From positions 62,001-126,000 of the forward strand of contig NZ_JAIQYZ010000005.1 in assembly GCF_020164495.1 (NCBI RefSeq): a stretch of 64,000 bases of DNA, given 5' to 3'. The notes under the pieces are model-generated. The model made no database searches, had not been told where the DNA came from, and was given only the letters and a program-made list of their open reading frames with translations. Positions 21,022 through 30,249 of the stretch are shown here, piece by piece. Within the stretch, counting starts at the first letter, position 1; each line of letters starts with the position of its first letter. Position numbers and translations under genes: made by a program. Origin of the DNA: Psychroflexus lacisalsi (GTDB lineage: Bacteria; Bacteroidota; Bacteroidia; Flavobacteriales; Flavobacteriaceae).

Positions 21022-24000
21022 TTAAGCTTCTGTTGTGTTTCTAACTTTAGTATGGTACATGACATTTGGCTTGGTACCTAAATACTCTAGGAGATGATAC
21101 ATTCTATCATCTTGAGTCTTTTTATACACAACACTTTCTTTATCATTAATATCTCCAAATACCATTGCGCCATTGTCACAAGCGGCAGAACAAGCAGTCT
21201 GGAATTCTCCATCTTCAATAACTCTTCCTTCTCGCTTAGCGTCAAGTATAGTTTTTTGTGTCATTTGTATACACATAGAACATTTCTCCATTACACCACG
21301 TGATCTTACAGTCACATCTGGATTTAATACCATACGTCCAAGATCATTGTTCATATGATAGTCAAATTCGTCATTTTGGTTATATAAAAACCAATTGAAA
21401 CGTCTAACCTTATAGGGACAGTTGTTGGCGCAATATCTTGTACCGACACAACGATTGTAAGTCATATGATTTTGACCTTGGCGTCCGTGAGCAGATGCTG
21501 CAACAGGACAAACGGTCTCACATGGAGCATGGTTACAGTGCTGACACATTACAGGCTGAAAAATAACCTGAACATCTTCTGCTGAAGCCACTTCAAGATC
21601 TCCGTAGGTACCAATAGCACTGCTTAAGCCTGAGATATCATTTTTCTTATCATAATCACCCTGGATAGTATCTTCAGAAGAATAGTACCTATCGATTCTT
21701 AACCAGTGCATATCCCTACTCTTACGGATTTCATCTTTACCAACTACAGGGACATTGTTCTCACTGTGACAAGCTATAACACATGCGCCGCAACCAGTAC
21801 AAGCATTTAAATCGATTGATAGATTAAAATGGTGACCAATAGATCTATCAAATTCATCCCACAAATCTACATCTGGGCTCGTCACCTCAACTTCTTGATG
21901 ATTAAGAGAAACTTCAGGAACTGCATTCCAGTGTTTTTTATCTTTAGTATTGAATATCTCCAAGGAAGTTTCCTTTACGATATCCTTTCTACCCATCATT
22001 GTATGGTGCAACTGGACACAAGCAAACTCATGAACACCATCTACTTTATCAACTTTTACAGTTTGATTGACATCAAAGTTTTGATATAGAGGATAAGCAT
22101 TTACACCAACCTGCATTTCTTCTTGTATGGATTCGATTTTACCATATCCCAAGGCAACACCTATTGACCCAGGAGCTTGTCCTGGCTGAATAATCACTGG
22201 TAGTTTAGCAAGTTTTTTATCACCAATGGCGACTGTAACGTAATTCCCGTTCAAAGCACCGTTGGCGACATTGGTATTTACAAGACCTAAGCTTTCAGCA
22301 TCATACTTAGACATTGTTACATAATTGTCCCAAGAAGTTCTAGTTACGGGATCTGGCATTTCTTGCAACCATGGATTATTAGCCTGACGACCGTCACCCA
22401 TGGAAGTTTTAGTGTATAAAGTCAATTCAAATCCTTCTGAATCACTCTTGGAAACAAGTTTTCTGGCTCCGGCTGAGATATCAATAGTCGAAGTTTCTTC
22501 TACTTTTGATAAATCCATATCGTAGACAAAACTACCATCATGAAGTGATTGATTCCAAGATATGCCTTCGAACGTAGACTTGAAGTTATCTTTTACATAT
22601 TCATAATATTTAAAAGAACTATTATTCAGCTTCAACAAGCAATCTTCAAATTGCTTTGTATTGAATAATGGTTTTATTGTGGGCTGTATTAAGCTAAAGT
22701 CATTCTTAGTAACTCTAACATCTCCCCATGATTCAAGATAATGTGGAGTTGCCGCAATATATTTGAAAAGTTTAGCAGTTTCGTCTTTCTTCATTGAAAA
22801 ACTCACTGTAGTTTCTACATTTTTTATAGCTGAAACAAATTCATCAGCATTAGGAAGAGAATATGCAGGATTCACACCGGCTACCATAACACTTCCAACC
22901 TTGCCTGCATTCATTTCTGAAATCACAGTCTGAATTGTAGAATTTTTTCCTTGACGAATAAGACGTGGATTTTCAATATTGAAAACCTGGCTGGATAGTT
23001 TTTCATTAATCTCTAAAGCCATTGCCTGTGCTTCTACTGAATCTAATCCAGTAACAAATATAGCTCCAGAAGACTTAGATTTCAATTGAGCAATTGCGTT
23101 GTCAACATGGCTTTGTAAGGCATCACTAAGGTCTGTAGAAGCTACTCTACCCACAATTTGGTTATAAACTTCAACCACAATTTGGTTTTGCAAAGAAGGC
23201 TTTACAGGAACTCTTTTATCTGCGTTTGCTCCACTCAAAGTCATGTTAGCTTCAAATTGCACGTGGCGAGACATTTTACCGTTATTTGGAACTCTGCTCT
23301 TACTGTAGCCAGAATCAAAAGCACCTCCCTGCCAATCTCCTAGAAAGTCAGCACCAACAGATACAATCATTTCTGATTTTGAGAAATCATAGTTAGGAAG
23401 AGCTCTATATCCGTACTTAGCTTCAAATGCATTTAAAGCAGATTCATCAGAAACCGTGTCATATACAACATGTTCCACATTCGGATACTTCTCCTGAAAT
23501 TCTTTAATAAGTTTCTCAGTAGATGGAGAAGCAAATGTCTGAGTTATCAAGTAAGTCTTTTTATCAGAAGTAGCTTTTAGTTCTGTTTCAAGAGAAGAAA
23601 AGAATTCAGTCCACGTTACATCTCTATTTTCAATCTGTGGGTTTTGAAGACGTTTAATGTCATACAAATCCAGAACAGATGCATGAACTCTAGCTTTACC
23701 AGCAGAAAGCCCATTGGATTCTTTATTAGTTTCAATTTTAATAGGTCGACCTTCTCTGGTTTTCACAAGGATACTTGCAAAATCAAAGCCGTCGGCAATA
23801 GTTGTCGCATAATAATCTGCAACACCAGGAACAATGCGTTCTGGCTGAACAACGTAAGGAATCGACTTAATAACTGGACCTTCACAAGCCGCTAAAGATG
23901 CAGCCGCTGTACTAAATCCAACATACTTAAGAAAGTCTCTACGCGATGTTTGAGAACTCTCTAGCTTATCCTTATCACCTAAAAACTCATCTGCAGGAAT

Positions 24001-24096
24001 ATGTTCTGCAAATTCATTTTGTTCAAGCGCTTCTACAAGAGGGCTGTTTTCCTCAAGTTGTTCAGCACTTTTCCAATATTTTTTTTCTGATGACAT
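21022..24096 (-). CDS. actB: Alternative complex III iron-sulfur subunit ActB (molybdopterin-oxidoreductase-like)
   Basis: ActB passes electrons from quinol through iron-sulfur clusters to the cytochrome subunits. The ATG at 24096 (MSSEKKYWKSAEQLEENSP) fits the family; the upstream ATG at 24156 would overlap actA and was rejected. A twin-arginine-type signal SRRDFLKYVGFS ends in LAAC, so the protein is probably a Tat-exported lipoprotein. The middle is a molybdopterin-oxidoreductase-like fold that in this family lacks the cofactor. The C-terminal ferredoxin part has four cysteine groups (CTGCGACVIAC, CQHCNHAPCETVC, CVGTRYCANNC, CSMC with a later CSAAC). 1024 residues. Confidence 0.95.
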   Translation of the reverse strand: MSSEKKYWKSAEQLEENSPLVEALEQNEFAEHIPADEFLGDKDKLESSQTSRRDFLKYVGFSTAAASLAACEGPVIKSIPYVVQPERIVPGVADYYATTIADGFDFASILVKTREGRPIKIETNKESNGLSAGKARVHASVLDLYDIKRLQNPQIENRDVTWTEFFSSLETELKATSDKKTYLITQTFASPSTEKLIKEFQEKYPNVEHVVYDTVSDESALNAFEAKYGYRALPNYDFSKSEMIVSVGADFLGDWQGGAFDSGYSKSRVPNNGKMSRHVQFEANMTLSGANADKRVPVKPSLQNQIVVEVYNQIVGRVASTDLSDALQSHVDNAIAQLKSKSSGAIFVTGLDSVEAQAMALEINEKLSSQVFNIENPRLIRQGKNSTIQTVISEMNAGKVGSVMVAGVNPAYSLPNADEFVSAIKNVETTVSFSMKKDETAKLFKYIAATPHYLESWGDVRVTKNDFSLIQPTIKPLFNTKQFEDCLLKLNNSSFKYYEYVKDNFKSTFEGISWNQSLHDGSFVYDMDLSKVEETSTIDISAGARKLVSKSDSEGFELTLYTKTSMGDGRQANNPWLQEMPDPVTRTSWDNYVTMSKYDAESLGLVNTNVANGALNGNYVTVAIGDKKLAKLPVIIQPGQAPGSIGVALGYGKIESIQEEMQVGVNAYPLYQNFDVNQTVKVDKVDGVHEFACVQLHHTMMGRKDIVKETSLEIFNTKDKKHWNAVPEVSLNHQEVEVTSPDVDLWDEFDRSIGHHFNLSIDLNACTGCGACVIACHSENNVPVVGKDEIRKSRDMHWLRIDRYYSSEDTIQGDYDKKNDISGLSSAIGTYGDLEVASAEDVQVIFQPVMCQHCNHAPCETVCPVAASAHGRQGQNHMTYNRCVGTRYCANNCPYKVRRFNWFLYNQNDEFDYHMNNDLGRMVLNPDVTVRSRGVMEKCSMCIQMTQKTILDAKREGRVIEDGEFQTACSAACDNGAMVFGDINDKESVVYKKTQDDRMYHLLEYLGTKPNVMYHTKVRNTTEA

Positions 24097-24124
24097 ATTA
24101 AACTTTAATTTTTCTTTATTGATA

Positions 24125-25450
24125 TTAATAATGACACTTTCCACATTCCAGACCACCCATTTCTGCAGCGGTTAACTGATCAACATCATACTTTTTGGAA
24201 AGTTCTTCATGTATTTTTTCGTAATAGGCATTACCTTCAACCTTGATGTTGGTTTCTCGGTGACAATTAATACACCAGCCCATTGTTAGAGGTGCGTACT
24301 GTTTTTGGATTTCGTAAGTTTCAACTGGACCGTGACAAGTTTGGCAATCAATTTGGCCAACAGTTACGTGTTGTGAATGGTTGAAGTAAGCAAAATCTGG
24401 AAGATTATGAATACGAATCCACTTCACAGGCTTTGTATCTCCAGTGAAAGATTGAGTGGAAGTATCCCAGCCTGTAGCTTCGTAAAGCTTTTGAATTTCA
24501 GCGTTGTAATCGACACCATATTCTTTTTGACCCTCAGCTTGAGTTTCCGGCGCGACCTCAGCAATCTGTTTGTGACAATTCATACAGACATTCAACGAAG
24601 GTATACCTGAATGCTTTGAAACTCTTGCAGAAGAGTGACAGTACTTACATTCTATTTGGTTTTCACCAGCATGTATTCTGTGAGAATAATGTATCGGCTG
24701 AATCGGCGCATAGCCTTGATCAACACCAACTTGCATTAAAAAGCCATATCCACCCCAAGCTACTGCCAACAATAAGAATACCACTGCCACAAGAACTAAA
24801 AATTGATTCTCAGCAAACGCTACCCAAATTGGTTTCCCTTTAGGCTTGTCAGCTCTTACGGGAATTCCATTAACCTCAGCAAAACGATTTAAAGTTTTAT
24901 TGACAAGGTATAAGATAACTGAAAGTACAAGTAAGACCACTGCAAGTAATCCCAGTACAATTTCAGTAGAAATACCACCACCACCTTGTGCGTCTGCAGC
25001 TGGAGCAGCAGCTACATCAACTATAGGTTCTGGTTTTGGCATTTCAACATAAGCTAATATGTTATTGATATCTTCTTCACCCAGCTGTGGATAAGCATTC
25101 ATGGCTACTTTATTCCATTCCTCATACAATTGAACAGCTTGTGAATCCCCAGATTTTATCAGCTCCTGGCTATTGACAATCCATTTGTACAACCAATCCA
25201 TTTCTCTTCGGTCTGTAACCTTGTGTAACGCAGGTCCAGTTGCATTTTTGTAGCGCTTGTGACAAGCGGCACAAAGAGAATTGAATAACTCTTTTCCTTT
25301 TGCATCATCAGCATTTACAACTACTTCTGGCACATAATCGCCGTATCCTCCTTCTTCTTCGTCTTGTGCAAATGTTGTAAAGGTGAAAAGCAAAAGAAAC
25401 ATTAGGAAGAAATGTTTCAAATTTAATGGGCGTTCCATCGTCTTTCTCAT
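24125..25450 (-). CDS. actA: Alternative complex III multihaem cytochrome c ActA
   Basis: ActA is the membrane-anchored periplasmic multihaem cytochrome of ACIII. Six CxxCH sites are visible: CAACH near residue 61 in an N-terminal cytochrome c domain, then CKYCH, CMNCH, CQTCH, CINCH and finally CGKCH at the extreme C-terminus. A signal peptide (FFLMFLLLFTFTTFAQ) and two spans, around 160-185 and 215-240, anchor it. The first gene of the act-cox operon. An alternative start is the ATG four codons in (25438). Position 25450 is kept as the longest start. Confidence 0.94.
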   Translation of the reverse strand: MRKTMERPLNLKHFFLMFLLLFTFTTFAQDEEEGGYGDYVPEVVVNADDAKGKELFNSLCAACHKRYKNATGPALHKVTDRREMDWLYKWIVNSQELIKSGDSQAVQLYEEWNKVAMNAYPQLGEEDINNILAYVEMPKPEPIVDVAAAPAADAQGGGGISTEIVLGLLAVVLLVLSVILYLVNKTLNRFAEVNGIPVRADKPKGKPIWVAFAENQFLVLVAVVFLLLAVAWGGYGFLMQVGVDQGYAPIQPIHYSHRIHAGENQIECKYCHSSARVSKHSGIPSLNVCMNCHKQIAEVAPETQAEGQKEYGVDYNAEIQKLYEATGWDTSTQSFTGDTKPVKWIRIHNLPDFAYFNHSQHVTVGQIDCQTCHGPVETYEIQKQYAPLTMGWCINCHRETNIKVEGNAYYEKIHEELSKKYDVDQLTAAEMGGLECGKCHY

Positions 25451-25521
25451 ATGTATTTTATTAATCTTTTTGAATGTGATGCCCGTAAAAATATAGGTTT
25501 AAGCATCAAAAAAACTGACTA

Positions 25522-25529
25522 CAAAAGTA
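25522..25529 (-). promoter_or_regulatory. Candidate -7 box for the act-cox operon
   Basis: The minus strand reads TACTTTTG, matching TAnnTTTG, and predicts a leader of about 70 nt before actA. The 200-bp gap also carries a divergent -7 box for the SPOR gene. No convincing -33 element was found. Confidence 0.4.
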
Positions 25530-25626
25530 ATACTTATAAGACGTTTCTGGAATACCTACATATGTTAAATGGCAATTTATAATCTTTCTAAATTACAATT
25601 TAAATGCTTTATTTTGCGTTAAACTG

Positions 25627-25634
25627 TACATTTG
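25627..25634 (+). promoter_or_regulatory. Candidate -7 box for the SPOR-domain gene
   Basis: TACATTTG matches TAnnTTTG and lies 16 bp upstream of the ATG at 25651. The nearest TTTG upstream is only 10 bp away, too close for a standard -33 element. Confidence 0.4.
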
Positions 25635-25650
25635 CTTTAAAACCAATGAG

Positions 25651-26031
25651 ATGTTAAAAAATGTAGTTTTCACCTGTATATTTATTGTTTTTTATTTTTC
25701 AGCAAACCCATGTTTTGCACAAGATAAATTAAACACTACTGAACTGAATATGGTGAAAAAATTAATCAAAGAAAAGCATCAACTAGAATCTAACAATGAA
25801 CTAAAGAGTTCCTATAAATTACAAATTTTTTCAGGTCCTTTAGACGATGCCAAGAACACCAGAGTTAAGTTCGAGACTTTAGAATTTGACTTAGATTCAA
25901 AAATAATTTATCAAACTCCAAATTATAAAGTATGGGTTGGAAACTACAGAAACAGAATCCAAGCCGATAGAGCTTTTGATAAAATAAAATCTGAATACCC
26001 AAATACGCTTATCATAAGGCCTGGGAAATAA
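25651..26031 (+). CDS. Secreted SPOR-domain protein
   Basis: SPOR domains bind septal peptidoglycan that lacks stem peptides. This 126-residue protein has a signal peptide (MLKNVVFTCIFIVFYFSANPCFA) and a C-terminal SPOR-like repeat from about residue 50 (SYKLQIFSGPLDDA, then YKVWVGNYRNRIQADRAFDKI), ending in LIIRPGK. It carries essentially only this domain, as do several small flavobacterial homologues. It is divergently transcribed from actA, and I see no functional link to its neighbours. Confidence 0.85.
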   Translation: MLKNVVFTCIFIVFYFSANPCFAQDKLNTTELNMVKKLIKEKHQLESNNELKSSYKLQIFSGPLDDAKNTRVKFETLEFDLDSKIIYQTPNYKVWVGNYRNRIQADRAFDKIKSEYPNTLIIRPGK

Positions 26032-26123
26032 AAACTAAGCATCAGCTGAGTATTCCTAAAATTTATATCTGTAAATTTTGAAACCTTGTAAGAATTTTCT
26101 CGTAAGTAAGACTAAAGTTAAAG

Positions 26124-26813
26124 ATGAATACCACTACAGCACTTTTAATTTTTGCAAGAACTGCTTCCGAAGAAAGTAAGCATAAGTCATTCAAGGCTTC
26201 TGAAGCTTTTTTCAGGTATCAAAATAAAAAGTTGCTTGAACTGGCTAAAACATCAGGACTTGACTACTTCTGGGTAGACGAAAGCCATCAAATTGGTGAA
26301 AACTTTGCCCAACGTTACCTCAACGCCATTCAGTTTGTTTTTGAAAAAGATTATGAACAGGTCATCTCCATAGGAAACGATTCTCCAGGCTTGAGTTTAG
26401 ATCAAATAAATCAATCTGTTCAACTTCTCAAATCCAGGGATATGTGTTTTGGTCCTTCTCAGGACGGAGGCTTCTATCTTTGGGGAGTAAAAAAAGCATT
26501 TTTCAAAAAAGAAGAGTTTCAGAATTTCCCCTGGAAAACTCAGAATCTGCTTTCAGTAATTTTAACTACTCTTGAGCAGCAATCAATTTCAGTAGATTAT
26601 CTCCAAACCTTAGGGGATCTGGATTTTCGGGAAGATGCTCAGCACCTGCTGAAAAACACCAAACTATCCTTCACACTAAAGGACATTTTGCTTCAGATGA
26701 TCAATCCGAAGCAAAATGTACTTTCCCTATTTCAACCCCATTTAAAATCAAAATTCACAGACGTTTATTATAATAAAGGATCGCCAAAAAGCTGCTTAAT
26801 ACAGACCTTTTGA
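26124..26813 (+). CDS. Divergent DUF2064 (TIGR04282-like) transferase-family protein
   Basis: DUF2064 proteins are GT-A-fold transferase-like proteins. This copy of 229 residues keeps the central GNDSPGLS and the family signature FGPSQDGGFYLWG near residue 115. It has lost the N-terminal FAKxPxxGxxKTRL nucleotide-binding motif: the equivalent stretch reads FARTASEESKHKSFKAS. The second copy in the window (34453-35076) has the motif intact, so the two are paralogues and this one may have changed substrate or lost activity. It lies upstream of the SusC gene on the same strand with 174 bp between. Function is unknown. Confidence 0.72.
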   Translation: MNTTTALLIFARTASEESKHKSFKASEAFFRYQNKKLLELAKTSGLDYFWVDESHQIGENFAQRYLNAIQFVFEKDYEQVISIGNDSPGLSLDQINQSVQLLKSRDMCFGPSQDGGFYLWGVKKAFFKKEEFQNFPWKTQNLLSVILTTLEQQSISVDYLQTLGDLDFREDAQHLLKNTKLSFTLKDILLQMINPKQNVLSLFQPHLKSKFTDVYYNKGSPKSCLIQTF

Positions 26814-26843
26814 AACTTTAATGAACATGTAATAATGTTATAA

Positions 26844-26973
26844 AATCCGTGTGAAATATCTGGTTCTATTAATTCTTCGTGAAAGCCTTGGAAGTAAACC
26901 TTGGAATTTTGGGCCTAAAATTTCAGGAAATCTGTCTGCCTTTTTAGGCTGATTAGACCTTCAATCACGGATT
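26844..26973 (+). promoter_or_regulatory. Possible structured leader RNA upstream of the SusC gene
   Basis: AATCCGTG at 26844-26851 is perfectly complementary to CACGGATT at 26966-26973, and the pairing can be extended by TGA/TCA across a small bulge. This stem encloses about 110 nt. Inside, GCCTAAAA (26913-26920) pairs with TTTTAGGC (26942-26949), and a competing shorter hairpin can form from GCCT at 26938 with AGGC at 26946. A direct repeat CCTTGGAA occurs at 26886 and 26899. The closing stem ends 14 bp before the SusC ATG. I match it to no riboswitch class I know. Confidence 0.4.
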
Positions 26974-26987
26974 AAACAAACACCATA

Positions 26988-29900
26988 ATGAAACTATTTC
27001 TCATTGCCGCCTGGCAATTATTTGTGATCACTATGTTTTCACAAAATACCTTTTATGAATCCAGAATCGTGGATAGTGATCAAAATCCTATTCCATATGC
27101 CGCTGTAAATGAAACAGGTACTCAAAACTATACCACTACAGATGCTAATGGCTTTTTTAAATTAAAGACCCAGTCTGAAAATTTTACACTTCAAATCTCC
27201 TCAATAGGGTTTAAAACTCTCAGTATTGAAGTAAAAAACGGCTTACTCCAGGATGAAATTATTTTAAAGGATTCCGAAGAGGTACTCAGTGAGGTTGTCG
27301 TGACAGCATTAGGCATCAAAAAAGAAAGACGCTCTTTGTCTTCTTCAGTTTCTACAGTAAATTCTGAACAAATGGTCAATGTGCCGCAAACCAATATGGT
27401 GAATGGCATGGCTGGTCAAGTAGCAGGGGTACAAATTACCAATGGATCCAGCGGCGTGGGGTCATCGTCACGAATTATCATACGTGGTGAAAATTCTCTA
27501 AGTGGCAGTAACCAGCCGTTGTTTGTGGTAGATGGAGTTCCGATTAGCAACGAACAAATCACCAGCGATCTTGTTAATAACGGCGCTTTACAGGAGGTGG
27601 ATTATGGTAATGGAGCTTCAGAGTTTAGTCCAGACGACATCGAATCGATTTCTATATTGAAAGGTGCTGGTTCTGCGGCACTCTACGGCACTCGTGCTGC
27701 AAACGGAGTTGTTCTTATCACTACAAAACGTGGTAAGAAATCTAAAGGCTTAGGAGTTAGCATCAATAGTAATTTTACGGTTGAAACTCTATTAACGCTT
27801 CCAGAATATCAAAATGAGTACGGTTTAGGTTCTAATGGCCAATATGCCTTCCAAGATGGAGTTGGGGCAGGAATAAACGATGGAGGCATAAGCAGTTATG
27901 GACCACGACTGGATACTGGTCTTTCGATTCCACAATTCGATAGTCCGTCTGTGGATATCAACGGTAATCCTGTTCGAGCAGGTGATGTGAGTTCCCGTAG
28001 GCTTGCAGATGGTTCTTTTACTCCTATCACTGCCACTCCCTGGGTTGCAAGACCAGATAACGTTCGTGATTTTTTCAATACCGGTATCACTTACCAAAAT
28101 AATATTGCCATAAGCAACCGAGGAGATATTGGAGGAATGCGTTTGTCTTACAGCAATCTGCGTAACGAAGGCATTGTTCCTAACACAGACCTGAAAAGAG
28201 ATGGTATTGCTTTAAGTCTAGACCAGGAACTTAGTGATAAGCTAAAGGTCAACACATTTCTGAATTTCATAAACACGCGAAGTGGCAATCGTCCCAACTT
28301 AGGTTATGGTTATGAAAATGTACTTTACGGCTTCAACTGGACGGGTCGCCAAGCCAACATTGGTTCTATGAGAGATTACTGGCAAGCTGGGCAAACGGGG
28401 CGTCAACATTATGATATCAATTATTTATGGCTCACTAACCCCTACCTCACTCTGTTTGAAAACACCAACAGTTTTGATAAGAACAGAATTTTGGGAAATG
28501 CATCTGCCACTTATGAATTTAGCGATCATTTATCGTTTAAAGCAAGAACGAGTATAGATACTTATGATGATCAAAGGAATTTCAGGAGGGCGGTTAGTAC
28601 CAATGCGAATCCTTTTGGTTCCTATAGAGAAGACAACGTGCGCTTTACTGAAATGAATACCGATCTTTTGCTTTCTTATCGAAATAAAATCAACGAAGAT
28701 TGGGACTATACGCTTACCGCAGGAGCCAATCGATTTGACCAGGAAATACAATATTCATTTTCTGAAGCCTCACAGCTAGCATTACCCGAAATCTTTACGT
28801 TAGCGAACTCTCGTTCCCCATTACTTGGGAATAGCGAAAGTTTTAAAAAACGCATCAACAGTGTCTATAGCACAGTCAATTTTGCATTTAAAAATGAACT
28901 ATACGCTGATTTCACGTTTAGAAACGACTGGAGTAGCACTCTGCCTTCAGAAAATAACTCATTCAGCTATTATTCTGCAGGGTTAAGCTATATAGCTTCA
29001 GAGCGCTTCAAGCTACCTGAAGCTGTATCATTTCTAAAATTCAGATTAAGTGCAGCATCGGTAGGAAATGATACAGACCCCTTCCAAAATTCACAAAATT
29101 TTCAGTTAAATGGTAATTATGGTTCCAACTTTAGAGTCACAAATGCCACAGTTTTACAAAACACCAACTTAAGACCAGAACGACTGGATGCTTATGAGGC
29201 TGGTTTGGAAACTTGGTTTTTTAAAGGAAGACTTCAACTAGATGCTTCTGTATATCAAAATGTAAGTAAAAATCAAATCATCTCCAGACCAGTTTCTAAT
29301 GCAAGCGGCTTTTCGAGCTTTAATGAAAATGGAGGTCAGATCAGAACCAGAGGTGTGGAAGTCATGTTGTCGGCATCACCTATTAAATTAAATGACTTTC
29401 AATGGAATACCGCTTTAAATTTTAGTACGTTTAGAAGTATTGTGACCGAGCTTCCACAAGGCGTGGATCAATTTGTAACTGCTACAGCAGACGTCTTTAG
29501 CGGTAGTGGCGGTTCTAACACAGTCTTTTATATCGCCAGAGAAAACGGCCGAGTAGGCGACATGTATGGATCTGGCTTTATTCAAATTGACGGTCAAAAC
29601 CTATTTGACTCCAATGGCTTACCCGTTCAGGATCCCAACTTACGTAAATTAGGAAATTACAATCCAGACTTCTCTGTAGGTTTGAATAACAGCTTTTCTT
29701 ACAAAAATTTTGATGTAAATATTTTATTTGACTGGCGTCAAGGTGGCACCATCGTGTCTAGAATTAAAGCCCTTGGAAGCACATCTGGCGTTTTAAGGGA
29801 AACCTTGGCTGGCCGGGAAGGAGGTTCGCCAAGTACTCGTTTTGCTGATGGAAATGGTGTTGTAGGAGATGGAGTGATGAATGTTGGATCTTCAGAAAAC

Positions 29901-30239
29901 CCAGTCTATGTGCCCAATACAACTGCAGCCGCGGCAAGCACTTTCAATAATGCTTTTTATGATAGAGGGAATGAAGAAAGTGCGCTTTATGATGCTTCTT
30001 ATGTTAAACTGAGGCAGCTCAGCATCTACTATACATTTCCTCAAAAAATAGCTAAATCTCTGGGTACAGAAGATCTGAAAATTGGACTCACAGGAAATAA
30101 TTTATTGCTATTTACAGAAAACCCTCATTTTGACCCAGAACTCAATGCCTTACAAGGCCGTAATATCGTTCAAGGCGTGGAAGATTTTTCATACCCTTCG
30201 ACTAGAAGTTTTGGCGTCAGTTTAAAAACCAATTTTTAA
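26988..30239 (+). CDS. SusC/RagA-family TonB-dependent outer-membrane transporter
   Basis: SusC proteins form the outer-membrane barrel of SusCD importers and take up oligomers or small ligands using TonB energy. The 1083 residues show a signal peptide (about 1-19), a carboxypeptidase-regulatory-like domain (about 25-100), a plug with VVVTALGIKKERRSL and the family pattern FVVDGVPI near 180, then a barrel ending RSFGVSLKTNF with a terminal phenylalanine. There is no sigma-interacting N-terminal extension, so it is not obviously an anti-sigma transducer. It is 10 bp from the SusD gene, and substrate is suggested by the downstream nucleoside hydrolase. Confidence 0.93.
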   Translation: MKLFLIAAWQLFVITMFSQNTFYESRIVDSDQNPIPYAAVNETGTQNYTTTDANGFFKLKTQSENFTLQISSIGFKTLSIEVKNGLLQDEIILKDSEEVLSEVVVTALGIKKERRSLSSSVSTVNSEQMVNVPQTNMVNGMAGQVAGVQITNGSSGVGSSSRIIIRGENSLSGSNQPLFVVDGVPISNEQITSDLVNNGALQEVDYGNGASEFSPDDIESISILKGAGSAALYGTRAANGVVLITTKRGKKSKGLGVSINSNFTVETLLTLPEYQNEYGLGSNGQYAFQDGVGAGINDGGISSYGPRLDTGLSIPQFDSPSVDINGNPVRAGDVSSRRLADGSFTPITATPWVARPDNVRDFFNTGITYQNNIAISNRGDIGGMRLSYSNLRNEGIVPNTDLKRDGIALSLDQELSDKLKVNTFLNFINTRSGNRPNLGYGYENVLYGFNWTGRQANIGSMRDYWQAGQTGRQHYDINYLWLTNPYLTLFENTNSFDKNRILGNASATYEFSDHLSFKARTSIDTYDDQRNFRRAVSTNANPFGSYREDNVRFTEMNTDLLLSYRNKINEDWDYTLTAGANRFDQEIQYSFSEASQLALPEIFTLANSRSPLLGNSESFKKRINSVYSTVNFAFKNELYADFTFRNDWSSTLPSENNSFSYYSAGLSYIASERFKLPEAVSFLKFRLSAASVGNDTDPFQNSQNFQLNGNYGSNFRVTNATVLQNTNLRPERLDAYEAGLETWFFKGRLQLDASVYQNVSKNQIISRPVSNASGFSSFNENGGQIRTRGVEVMLSASPIKLNDFQWNTALNFSTFRSIVTELPQGVDQFVTATADVFSGSGGSNTVFYIARENGRVGDMYGSGFIQIDGQNLFDSNGLPVQDPNLRKLGNYNPDFSVGLNNSFSYKNFDVNILFDWRQGGTIVSRIKALGSTSGVLRETLAGREGGSPSTRFADGNGVVGDGVMNVGSSENPVYVPNTTAAAASTFNNAFYDRGNEESALYDASYVKLRQLSIYYTFPQKIAKSLGTEDLKIGLTGNNLLLFTENPHFDPELNALQGRNIVQGVEDFSYPSTRSFGVSLKTNF

Positions 30240-30249
30240 TATAACTAAT

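Noticed and set aside
24097-24156. Longer start for actB (ATG at 24156)
   Set aside because: It would overlap the end of actA and add 20 residues (MVWNVESVI...) unlike family N-termini; the ATG at 24096 matches the family.
26851-26952. Small leader peptide from GTG 26851 (33 codons) before the SusC gene
   Set aside because: It is an open frame, but it has a weak start, no homology that I can recognise and lies within the paired leader; chance is the simpler explanation.
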